A stretch of 64,000 nucleotides of DNA from Verrucomicrobiales bacterium (lineage in GTDB: Bacteria > Verrucomicrobiota > Verrucomicrobiia > Verrucomicrobiales > DEV007): NCBI GenBank assembly GCA_029212615.1, contig JARGPJ010000010.1:1-64000 (forward strand), in the 5' to 3' direction. Below, in pieces: positions 24,974-32,734 of the stretch. The position numbers and the translations under genes were made by a program. How positions within the stretch are numbered: position 1 is the first letter of the stretch; each line of letters begins with the position of its first letter. The notes under the pieces were generated by a model. The model was not told the origin of the DNA. It made no database searches and worked only from the letters and a program-made list of their open reading frames with translations.

Positions 24974-27340
24974 ATGAAGCGAATCCTCCCCGAAAGTCTA
25001 CCTTTGCGCCTAATCCTGTTTTCTTCCGGCGTCCTCTTTGCCTGCCAGCTTGCTTTCTCGCAGGGCGAAGAAGCCGACACAGCGTTACTCGAAACAACCG
25101 TCGTTCGATCGTCCACCCTCGAGCCTCCGGCTCCGCGAGCGCTTCCCAGGCCGGTGATCGTGAATCAGACCACAGAGAGCGCGACACGCACTGAGAAAAA
25201 GGTTTCTGATGTCCCGGCAACGATCGGCATTATTTCTCGAGACGAAATCGCACGCATCGCCCCCCTTTCCTTCGATGACCTCATCCGCACTGAGCCAAAT
25301 GTAGACACGCTCGGGGGCCCTCGCTATCTCGGCGAGCAACTCATGATTCGCGGACAGGGAGGAAACGCCGTCACCGTTCGCATCGACGATGCCCGCCAGA
25401 ACTTCGCCTCCGGTCATGCCGGACAGCGCTTTTTCTTTGAACCTGATTTCCTTCAGGAAGTGGAAATCCTTAAGGGAGGAGGCAGCTTCCTCTACGGCAG
25501 CGGAGCAGCCGGAGTGGTGAACATTTCGACTCTCGATCCCTCCGATCTCATCAAAGAAGGCAACGCCATGGGGCTTCGCATTCGCAATACCTACCACTCA
25601 AACACCAGTGAGTGGGCAAACAGTGCGATCGGAGCGGTCTCGACCGAATATCTTGACCTCATGATCGGCACCTCGGACCGGAGCGGAAACAACATCACTC
25701 TCCCGGACGACGTCGAGCTCGCAGATTCCGCCATTGAGCGCGAAAGCAACATTGCGAAAATGGTCCTTCGCCCCGGAGTGGATCAACAACTCACCATCTC
25801 GGTGTTCGACTACCACAGCCTCGATCAGGGCGCTGCCAACCCTCAGGGAGACACGGATAGCACAGTCAATCCTCCGGTAGGGCGTGACATCGACTACATG
25901 CAATGGGTCGGCAATTATCAATGGAATCCGGCGGCAAACGATCTCATCGACCTCAACGCCACCCTCTACTACAACACCACGCGGCAGGTTCGTAACTACC
26001 TCGATACCACGGGTTCCAATGTAGGTCGTCAGAACATTCACGAACTCGACGTCTTCGGAATCGATCTTCACAACCGCAGTATCGTCGAGTTTGGCGGACT
26101 CGAACACGAGCTCGTCTACGGCCTGGAGTTTGTCTCCGAAAGCCAGGATGGCGTTGAAACCCGTGACACATTCTTTGCTCCCGGAAGCATTGGCAGTGCA
26201 AGCAACCGCCCTGACGCGGAAGCTGACAATCTCGCCTTTTTCCTCACCGACGAAATCGATCTCACCGATAACCTGACCCTCTTCACCGGTCTTCGCTACG
26301 ACACCTACAGCACGTCACCCCTCGGCGGAAACACGGTCGGTCAGGAAGACGGCGCCCTTTCCCCTCACATCGGATTCGATCTCGATATCGGCGAGCACTT
26401 CTCCCTGGTCGGTCAATACTCACGGGCCTTTACCCGCCCGACTCTGAACGATTTCTATCAGAGCGGCAGCCACTACGGGATTGTTCCGAATGAACCCTTT
26501 ACGACGACAGTCCGCGAACCTCAGGGAGGTTTCTTTCTTCCTGCCCCCTTTGGCTCGGGCGTGCCTGAACCGGGTCTGATGCAGTTCAACTACTTCGAAG
26601 AAGTCTTTATCCCCAATACCGACCTGCTTCCTGAAACAAACAATACCTTCGAACTCGGCGTGCACTATGAAAACGATGACGTCGGCGGCGGACAGCTCAG
26701 CGCACATCTCACAGGTTTCTACCAGCGCGGTGAGAATACCTTCGACAGCGAGATCGTCGGCACGAGCAACAGCGGCGGCTATAGCGGGTTTGCCAACCCG
26801 CCCGGCACTGAAAATGTCCCGGCATCCGTTGGCTCTCCTCTCTTCCCCGGCGGTCCAAGCCCTACCTATTTCACCGGCCTGAACTTCGACGGCAATCTCG
26901 AACAGGTCTACCGCCAGACAGTGAACCGTGCTGAGACTGAAATCTACGGTGGAGAATTCGTCCTCGATTACGATTCCGACCAATGGTTCGGCTCATTCGC
27001 GGCCGGTGCCGTTCGAGGCAAAGATCTCGACACCGGGCTCGCCTTAAACTCAACAACCGGCGATCAACTCTCCCTCACCCTGGGAATTCGCCCCATGGAG
27101 AATGTCGAAATCGGAGCCTACGGAATCTGGAACGCCGGTCGCGAAGATCTCGTCAGTGACCCATACAGCCAAACGGGTGCCTACGACATCTACGGACTGT
27201 TTGCGACCTGGCAGGCGACCGAGAGCTGGCAGCTCCGCGTGGGAGTCGACAACCTGCTCGACCAGGGATACGAGCGCACTTCGATCCTTCAGGAAGAAGC
27301 CGGTCGGAATGTTTTCGTCACTTCAACCCTTCATTGGTAG
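24974..27340 (+). CDS. TonB-dependent outer-membrane receptor, haem/haemoglobin type
   Basis: The 788-aa receptor has a signal peptide (about 1-29, ending AFSQG). A plug domain follows with VSDVPATIGIISRDEI, TLGGPRYLGEQLMIRGQGGN, VRIDDARQNF, FFFEPDFLQEVEILKGGGS and YGSGAAGVVNISTLDP. A 22-strand barrel then ends in the usual aromatic residue (TSTLHW). The GQRFFFEPDFLQEVEILKGG pattern and the barrel end NLLDQGYERTS fit haem/haemoglobin-type receptors rather than siderophore types, though the ligand is inferred. The ATG at 24974 sits after AGGGGTG; GTG 24965 is an upstream alternative. It is controlled by the Fur-type site just upstream and probably the PchR-like regulator. Confidence 0.88.
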   Translation: MKRILPESLPLRLILFSSGVLFACQLAFSQGEEADTALLETTVVRSSTLEPPAPRALPRPVIVNQTTESATRTEKKVSDVPATIGIISRDEIARIAPLSFDDLIRTEPNVDTLGGPRYLGEQLMIRGQGGNAVTVRIDDARQNFASGHAGQRFFFEPDFLQEVEILKGGGSFLYGSGAAGVVNISTLDPSDLIKEGNAMGLRIRNTYHSNTSEWANSAIGAVSTEYLDLMIGTSDRSGNNITLPDDVELADSAIERESNIAKMVLRPGVDQQLTISVFDYHSLDQGAANPQGDTDSTVNPPVGRDIDYMQWVGNYQWNPAANDLIDLNATLYYNTTRQVRNYLDTTGSNVGRQNIHELDVFGIDLHNRSIVEFGGLEHELVYGLEFVSESQDGVETRDTFFAPGSIGSASNRPDAEADNLAFFLTDEIDLTDNLTLFTGLRYDTYSTSPLGGNTVGQEDGALSPHIGFDLDIGEHFSLVGQYSRAFTRPTLNDFYQSGSHYGIVPNEPFTTTVREPQGGFFLPAPFGSGVPEPGLMQFNYFEEVFIPNTDLLPETNNTFELGVHYENDDVGGGQLSAHLTGFYQRGENTFDSEIVGTSNSGGYSGFANPPGTENVPASVGSPLFPGGPSPTYFTGLNFDGNLEQVYRQTVNRAETEIYGGEFVLDYDSDQWFGSFAAGAVRGKDLDTGLALNSTTGDQLSLTLGIRPMENVEIGAYGIWNAGREDLVSDPYSQTGAYDIYGLFATWQATESWQLRVGVDNLLDQGYERTSILQEEAGRNVFVTSTLHW

Positions 27341-27386
27341 CCTCTGACTCGCTTCAGGCGGATACCTTCGTATAACCAAACGCACC

Positions 27387-27416
27387 AGGAGCGTCCTTCT
27401 CACGGAGGGCGCTCCT
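27387..27416 (+). terminator. candidate terminator hairpin after the TonB receptor
   Basis: AGGAGCGTCC (27387-27396) pairs with GGGCGCTCCT (27407-27416), ten positions with one G-T, over a 10-nt loop. It lies 46 nt past the receptor stop. The downstream tract TCGTTTCCCC is only weakly T-rich, so termination may be inefficient. Confidence 0.5.
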
Positions 27417-27488
27417 CTCGTTTCCCCCCTTAACGCACCAACACCGGGGTCTCCAACACTCCTTTCAGCTTATAGAAATTTCTTTATT

Positions 27489-27497
27489 TGATATAAT
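27489..27497 (+). promoter_or_regulatory. extended -10 promoter of the flippase gene
   Basis: TGATATAAT is a perfect extended -10 (TG, one base, TATAAT at 27492-27497) in AT-rich DNA, 38 nt before the TTG start at 27536. The matching -35 region (around CTTATA, 27469) is poor, as is usual for extended -10 promoters. Confidence 0.45.
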
Positions 27498-27535
27498 TTC
27501 AATAAAAACGATATTTAAGATCCACCACCTCCTCT

Positions 27536-28951
27536 TTGAATACCGTTTCCCAACCGTCTGATACGTCCTCTCATCGCGACCGGTCCATTCGACTGGCTGT
27601 GATCACTTCGCTTGTTTCGAAACTGGGGACCATTATTCTACGCCTCGTTTCGATTCCTATCGCGATCCGTCTTCTGGGGATTGAGCAGTTCGGCGTCTAT
27701 ACCGCTATCACAATGGCCGTCGGACTCATCGATATGCTGCAGATCGGGATCGGACCGGCTCTAACCAGGCAACTCTCACAAGCAGTTGCGAGAGGAGACA
27801 GGATCAAGGAGCAGACGATCTTTGTGACCTCGATTCTCTTAAGCTCAGGCATCACTTTGCTCCTTGCTTCTGTCGCTGCATTCTTTCTCTATCAAACACC
27901 GATCCCACAACTCTTCGGTGCCGAATTTGATTCGGTCAGTGAAGTCATGTACCGCGCCGCCTGGCTCGGACTGGCCATTATCCTGATCGAAATGCTCTGC
28001 GTCACGTTTGAGATGGCCCGCGACGGCTATCTCGAAACCCGCTTCTCAAATGCATGGGGTGCTGCCGGCAACCTCTTCGGAGCGGGAGTGCTTCTCATCG
28101 GAATCTGGTTCTACCCGAGCATTGAATTCCTCCTCATTGCGGTGAACGGGTCGATCGCCCTCGCCAAACTGGGTAACACCATTCACCTTCTCATTCAGCG
28201 CCCCTACCTCTTTCCGCGCTTTTCACTTTTCCGAAAGAAATTGCTGCCCTCACTGGCAAAGGACAGCATTCGATTCTCCGTCACTTACATCCTCGCCGCT
28301 GCCGTTGAATACAACATCATGGCCTTTCTCATCGGTCGTCATGCCGGTCCTGAGGCGGTGGGCGTTTATAACGTGATGATCACGATTCATTTCTCCCTCG
28401 CCGGCATTGTCAGCATGATTACCCGCCCCTACTGGCCCGCTTTGATGGACGCCGTCGAGCGGGAAGACCACCCCTGGATTGTTCGTTCCTCCAGAAAATT
28501 ACTTAAAGCAGGACTGGGGTTTGGAGTGTTGTCAGGAATCGGATTGATTGCTCTGGGAACCTCCGTTTTACCCCTCTGGGTCGGCGAAGGCCTTCAGAAT
28601 GTCGCGGCCGGATTTCAGATTGATCACGGCACTCTCGCGGCCTTTGCCGTCTATTTCATTCTACACCTCTGGCGTCACATGAACCAGATCCTCGTGCTGG
28701 GAATGGGAATGATCAATCAGGTCGTCTGCGTGGTTATCGCCGAGTCCCTTGTTCTCGTCTCATTCACCACGATGATTTTGAACGAAACCGCAAATTTGAC
28801 CATGATCTACCTCACGATGGCCACCTCGATCGCTCTCTTTACCGGTTGGATGCTCCCGATGATTTTCGTATCGGGCCTGCGCAGCACAAAAGATCGCCCA
28901 GGGATCGAAGACGCTGAAGGCCTCGACCCCATCTCCAAAATCATCAACTGA
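27536..28951 (+). CDS. oligosaccharide flippase / lipopolysaccharide exporter (Wzx/MATE-like)
   Basis: The 471-aa protein has about 12 membrane spans and the hallmarks of the MOP superfamily. The N-terminal RLLGIEQFGVYTAITMAVGLIDMLQIGIGPALTRQLSQAVARGD corresponds to the polysaccharide-exporter entry domain and is cited as a region. Later spans include YIMAF-type stretches and a C-terminal VSGLR. It would move lipid-linked saccharide units across the inner membrane. No polymerase or cluster of glycosyltransferases is adjacent, so the substrate is open. No ATG is near the N-terminus; TTG 27536 and GTG a few codons later are the candidates, so the start is uncertain. Its stop overlaps the convergent rluD-like gene by 8 nt. 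Confidence 0.85.
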   Translation: MNTVSQPSDTSSHRDRSIRLAVITSLVSKLGTIILRLVSIPIAIRLLGIEQFGVYTAITMAVGLIDMLQIGIGPALTRQLSQAVARGDRIKEQTIFVTSILLSSGITLLLASVAAFFLYQTPIPQLFGAEFDSVSEVMYRAAWLGLAIILIEMLCVTFEMARDGYLETRFSNAWGAAGNLFGAGVLLIGIWFYPSIEFLLIAVNGSIALAKLGNTIHLLIQRPYLFPRFSLFRKKLLPSLAKDSIRFSVTYILAAAVEYNIMAFLIGRHAGPEAVGVYNVMITIHFSLAGIVSMITRPYWPALMDAVEREDHPWIVRSSRKLLKAGLGFGVLSGIGLIALGTSVLPLWVGEGLQNVAAGFQIDHGTLAAFAVYFILHLWRHMNQILVLGMGMINQVVCVVIAESLVLVSFTTMILNETANLTMIYLTMATSIALFTGWMLPMIFVSGLRSTKDRPGIEDAEGLDPISKIIN

Positions 28952-29900
28952 ACCGGGAAAACGTTTCAGGAACCGGCGCTTCGAAGGCCAGTTTTTCACC
29001 ATTTGGGTGACTGAACGACAATTTCCAGGCATGGAGCATCAAGCGGCCGGTCTTCACCGCTTGGCGCTTCGGCTGAGCATAGATCACGTCTCCGAGTATG
29101 GGGCAGTGCAGCCCCTCTTTAAGGTGCACACGAATTTGGTGGGTTCTCCCGGTATGAATCACACAGGAGAGCAATGCCCACTCTGAGCGCTCATCGGCAC
29201 GGAGAATTCGATAGTCGGTGATTGCTTCTTTACCTGCAGGCGCCTCGACCACCGCCATCTTTTGACGATTCCCGGGATGCCTCCCGATCTGAGTGTGAAG
29301 TCTGCCACTCGGCTGAGCAGGAACGCCCTGGGTCACCGCGAGATATTCTTTTCCGGTTTCCCGCCCCGAAAACTGGGAGACGAGAGACTCATAAGCACGG
29401 TCGCTTTTTGCCGCGACAAGGCATCCGGAAGTATCTTTATCGAGTCGATGAACAATCCCGGGACGATCCTTGTCAGCCAGCTTCGAAAGTAGGCCGCCGG
29501 TGTGATGAATTAAGGCATTCACCACCGTACCTCCCGCATTTCCGGAAGCAGGGTGAACCACCATCCCCGGTGCCTTATTCACCACAATAATATCTTCGTC
29601 TTCAAAGAGAATTTCGAGATCGATGTCTTCTCCCTGAATCTCCACGGACTTTTCACCGGGAACAGTGATGACAATCTCGTCTCCCTCACTCAACGCATGA
29701 CGGGGTTTCACCTTCTTCCCATTCACGGTTACGGCGCCATCGCGAATCCAGACCTGCAGCAGCGCTCTTGAAGCCACTACCGGGGAGCCCTCTATCATGC
29801 CCGACAAGGCCCTGTCAAGACGGTCGCCGGACAGCGATGCAGGGACAATAAAGCGGTGTGAACGATCGGGCATTGCTCCGGCTACCCTCGCCTTCCCCAT
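28944..29900 (-). CDS. rluD: RluA-family 23S rRNA pseudouridine synthase (RluD type)
   Basis: The enzyme isomerises uridines to pseudouridine in 23S rRNA helix 69, in RluD-type members at positions 1911/1915/1917. The 318-aa protein has an N-terminal S4 RNA-binding domain (RLDRALSGM, then WIRDGAVTVNGKKVKP). The catalytic block HRLDKDTSGCLV contains the active Asp, followed by GRTHQIRVHLKEGLHCPILGD. Length and domain order favour RluD over RluA or RluC, but by eye the exact target is not certain. ATG 29900 or 29873 are both usable. Confidence 0.88.
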   Translation of the reverse strand: MGKARVAGAMPDRSHRFIVPASLSGDRLDRALSGMIEGSPVVASRALLQVWIRDGAVTVNGKKVKPRHALSEGDEIVITVPGEKSVEIQGEDIDLEILFEDEDIIVVNKAPGMVVHPASGNAGGTVVNALIHHTGGLLSKLADKDRPGIVHRLDKDTSGCLVAAKSDRAYESLVSQFSGRETGKEYLAVTQGVPAQPSGRLHTQIGRHPGNRQKMAVVEAPAGKEAITDYRILRADERSEWALLSCVIHTGRTHQIRVHLKEGLHCPILGDVIYAQPKRQAVKTGRLMLHAWKLSFSHPNGEKLAFEAPVPETFSRFS

Positions 29901-29927
29901 ACGATTGTCAGCCCTTTTTCAAAGACT

Positions 29928-31088
29928 TCAGTCCAATTTCGGAGTGTAAATCGGAAGCTCCTGATTGAAGCGCAAATCATCAACCATCTCCCAGGTTGCC
30001 AATGTCTTATATTTGCTCAAAGGCACGACTCTCATCGCAATACTGGAGCCGATTTCACGCAATGCGGCGCCCGTGTATTTGCGACCGAACACGATTCCAT
30101 GAGCGACCCGAATTCTATCGTGGGGATAGTTCCCCAGCCTGTCTTCAAGGACTTCATACTCGTAGAGCCCCAAAGCATTCGCGTAGGGCAGTTCGTTCAA
30201 ACTCTGAATCTCAGATTTCTCGACCAGCTTCAAAACAACATCCAGTTCCTCAAGCGAAGTGGACGCGACACTATTCGTTTTCAAGGCGCTGAATCCACCT
30301 GCCGGCGAAGCGACCGTCGGCGTTTGAATCGGGAGCGCCCGGACTATTTTCGGCGCCTGCGCAACGGGCGCTACCTCCATAAAACGGTTAAAATGAGTCG
30401 AAACTTTCTCTGCCCAGCCCCTGGCCTCTTCCGGCCCGTAATGAATGCCATCCGTCGCAGGATACGGATCAATGAAACGAGTCACTTTCTGACTCTCAAA
30501 CACCTTACCCTCGTAACGATCCACCACCCCACGCATGATGGATGCAAGATCCTCCTGCAGAGACTTCGGATAACGCTGCTCGTGAGAATGAGGGGGTAAA
30601 ACCCAGTAGGAAATTGCTCCGGATTTGGCAATCGAATAGCACATCTGCTCGATAAGTGAACGCACTTCCGCGACATTCTCCTCTTTCGTCCGGCGTTTCG
30701 AACGGAGGGTCGCATACAGGTTAATTCCCGTCTGGACCACCACCACATTGGGGGTGTGGGAAGCCAGCAGGTCCTCTAATTTCGGAACCGCACGGACGTA
30801 GCCCACTCTTCGCTCACTTGACGGTGACTTTTCCCAGAAACCGATTGTACAGGGAAGCGACTGATAACTTTTCAGCCAGTAGTATGGGCTTGCTCCGCCA
30901 GCAACAACGGTATGAACCTCAAAGCCTGAGGAACGAAGCGAATGATCAAATGTCTGTCCAAATTCACCAATACTTAGAGAATCACCAAGATAGAGAATGC
31001 GGGATGCCCGGGCCGCATGAAGATCCCCGCCCGGAAAGCTTAGCAACCCCGCCGCGACAGCTATCAACAACGTCATCACCCGATTCAT
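29928..31088 (-). CDS. exported SGNH/GDSL-type hydrolase with extra C-terminal domain
   Basis: The 386-aa protein starts with a signal peptide (about residues 1-25, ending LHAA). It has the GDSL block ILYLGDSLSIGE (Ser37), the NVVVVQTGIN strand with block III Asn, and DGIHYGPEEA with catalytic Asp and His, so the triad is complete. It would hydrolyse an ester, perhaps on a polysaccharide or the wall. The C-terminal 120 residues after the hydrolase domain contain no known motif. ATG 31088 gives the signal peptide directly. It lies between the rluD-like gene and the ECF sigma gene on the same strand, about 94 nt from the sigma stop. Confidence 0.82.
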   Translation of the reverse strand: MNRVMTLLIAVAAGLLSFPGGDLHAARASRILYLGDSLSIGEFGQTFDHSLRSSGFEVHTVVAGGASPYYWLKSYQSLPCTIGFWEKSPSSERRVGYVRAVPKLEDLLASHTPNVVVVQTGINLYATLRSKRRTKEENVAEVRSLIEQMCYSIAKSGAISYWVLPPHSHEQRYPKSLQEDLASIMRGVVDRYEGKVFESQKVTRFIDPYPATDGIHYGPEEARGWAEKVSTHFNRFMEVAPVAQAPKIVRALPIQTPTVASPAGGFSALKTNSVASTSLEELDVVLKLVEKSEIQSLNELPYANALGLYEYEVLEDRLGNYPHDRIRVAHGIVFGRKYTGAALREIGSSIAMRVVPLSKYKTLATWEMVDDLRFNQELPIYTPKLD

Positions 31089-31182
31089 GGCCGGATCATA
31101 CACTGAGATCAGGCTTCCTGCCAATCGGAAATTCCGCGGTTTTGATAATTTTCGCAATTTAGAGAGTCAAAATCTCCAAACC

Positions 31183-31887
31183 CTACAAATCAAGCCCGGC
31201 GGCGCAAAGCTTCTGGAAATCTTCCCAGTCAATCTGCAGGTCAGCATCCTGCTGCTGAATGAACTGCATCGTCTCGGAAGCAATCTGTGTTCGGGCTGAA
31301 GTCAGCGACCGGCTCACCCGGGTCTGATCGCACCTCCACATTCTCGCGATCAATGTCTGACTGATCCCGTGAAGATAGGAAAGCTTCAGCATGAGCAACA
31401 CATCCGGATCCAGCGAATCAAACGCATGCTTGATTGCCCTCCCCATCAAATCGCTGAGGTCCTCATCAAGGAGCGGCTCATCATCGTTTCCGGCAACCCG
31501 GTCGAAACGGTCACCCGACCTGTCATCATCGTCTTCGTAAGAGGGAAGCTCGCCCCGGAATTTGTCCCGTCGCTTCAAGTCGAGCCACCGATTCCAGGTG
31601 ATTCGAATCATCCAGGTGGAAAGAGAGGAGCGTCCTTCGAATTTCTCCAGCAAAGGGCGGGTCTGCCCCTTCTTCCCTGCTCCGAAGCACTCAGCGATGA
31701 TATCCGCGACTAGATCCTGAGCCTGAGTCCGTTCAACCCCTCTCGACATCATGACCCGCTCCAGCATCGGCTGATATTCCTCCTGAAAGGCAACGACAGA
31801 ATCGTCATCCCCCGCAATCGCTTTATCTACAAGATCGAGATCTTCGGCATGCTTTAGCGGCTTTATTTCTGACGATGGCTGGCTCAT
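31183..31887 (-). CDS. ECF-type RNA polymerase sigma factor
   Basis: The 234-aa protein has sigma-70 region 2 (about 30-95; FQEEYQPMLERV, DLVADIIAECF, STWMIRITWNRWLDLKRRDK). It also has region 4 (about 155-215; LDPDVLLMLKLSYLHGISQTLIARMWRCDQTRVSRSL), a helix-turn-helix. An acidic insert (YEDDDDRSGDR) joins them. No anti-sigma gene lies next to it, which is unusual for ECF factors; many planctomycete and verrucomicrobial ECF sigmas are likewise orphan or kinase-linked. The regulon is unknown. The preceding gap to the ABC ATPase is 81 nt. Confidence 0.88.
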   Translation of the reverse strand: MSQPSSEIKPLKHAEDLDLVDKAIAGDDDSVVAFQEEYQPMLERVMMSRGVERTQAQDLVADIIAECFGAGKKGQTRPLLEKFEGRSSLSTWMIRITWNRWLDLKRRDKFRGELPSYEDDDDRSGDRFDRVAGNDDEPLLDEDLSDLMGRAIKHAFDSLDPDVLLMLKLSYLHGISQTLIARMWRCDQTRVSRSLTSARTQIASETMQFIQQQDADLQIDWEDFQKLCAAGLDL

Positions 31888-31968
31888 GTGGGGAAAAATC
31901 CAAACAAAGAATTGGATAGATCAGATTCGGGAGTCTCGCAATTTAAGATTCAAAGAGCAAGCACCCAT

Positions 31969-32673
31969 TCATTGCGCCACTGAGTCTGATTCCACTCTTT
32001 CATCTGACAAAATTTTGCCGTCCTGCAGGTGAACACGCCGATCAACGCGGTCAAGAAGACGATCATCATGCGTAGAGAACAAAAAAGCAGCTCCTCTCTC
32101 GTGGTTGATCCGTCTCATCAGATCGATAATAAGATTGGCATTGTAGGTATCCAGATTGGCGGTGGGTTCATCTGCCAGCACCATAAGCGGATCCGTGACA
32201 AGCGCCCGTGCAATCGCGACCCTCTGCTGCTGACCGCCACTCATTTTCTGAGGCCGGTGATCCATCCTGTCTTTCAGCTCAACTTCCTCGAGGAGGGCTG
32301 CCGCCTTTTCTCTCGCCAACTCTTTGCTGACCCCGTTAATTTGAAGGGGAAGCATCACATTCTCAATCGCCGTCAGGACCGGAATGAGATTGAAATTCTG
32401 AAAAACAAATCCAATCGAGGAGTTTCGTAATTCGCTTCGACTGGCATCGGAAAGACCTGTCGCAGCCTGCCCTTTTATCAACACTTCACCACTGGAAGGC
32501 GCATCAAGTAAACCGATCAAATTACATAGCGTCGACTTTCCCGACCCCGATGGTCCCCACACGGCAATGAACTCTTTCTCCTCTATATCCAGCGAAACCT
32601 CCGCCAATGCAGTGACTTCAGTGTCACCAAAATGATAAGTTTTCTTGAGTTTTCGGGTTTCAACAACTTTCAT
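31969..32673 (-). CDS. ABC transporter ATP-binding protein, LolD/MacB type, no adjacent permease
   Basis: This 234-aa ATPase has Walker A GPSGSGKST (39-47), a Q-loop VFQNFNL, signature [15 protein letters not shown], Walker B LMVLADEPTANLD and the H-loop FSTHD. The PTANLD and LIPVLTAIENVMLPLQ stretches place it in the MacB/LolD/FtsE group. Such ATPases energise lipoprotein release or peptide/drug export with FtsX-type permeases. None is next to it: its neighbours are the sigma factor and a divergent glycosyltransferase. A paralogous ATPase with two permeases lies at 36351-39356. It may pair with a permease elsewhere. Confidence 0.9.
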   Translation of the reverse strand: MKVVETRKLKKTYHFGDTEVTALAEVSLDIEEKEFIAVWGPSGSGKSTLCNLIGLLDAPSSGEVLIKGQAATGLSDASRSELRNSSIGFVFQNFNLIPVLTAIENVMLPLQINGVSKELAREKAAALLEEVELKDRMDHRPQKMSGGQQQRVAIARALVTDPLMVLADEPTANLDTYNANLIIDLMRRINHERGAAFLFSTHDDRLLDRVDRRVHLQDGKILSDERVESDSVAQ

Positions 32674-32734
32674 CGTCAGAGATTTGCGGTAATACTTGCA
32701 GTCTAATCACCCAACCACATTTTGCACGGGGTAA

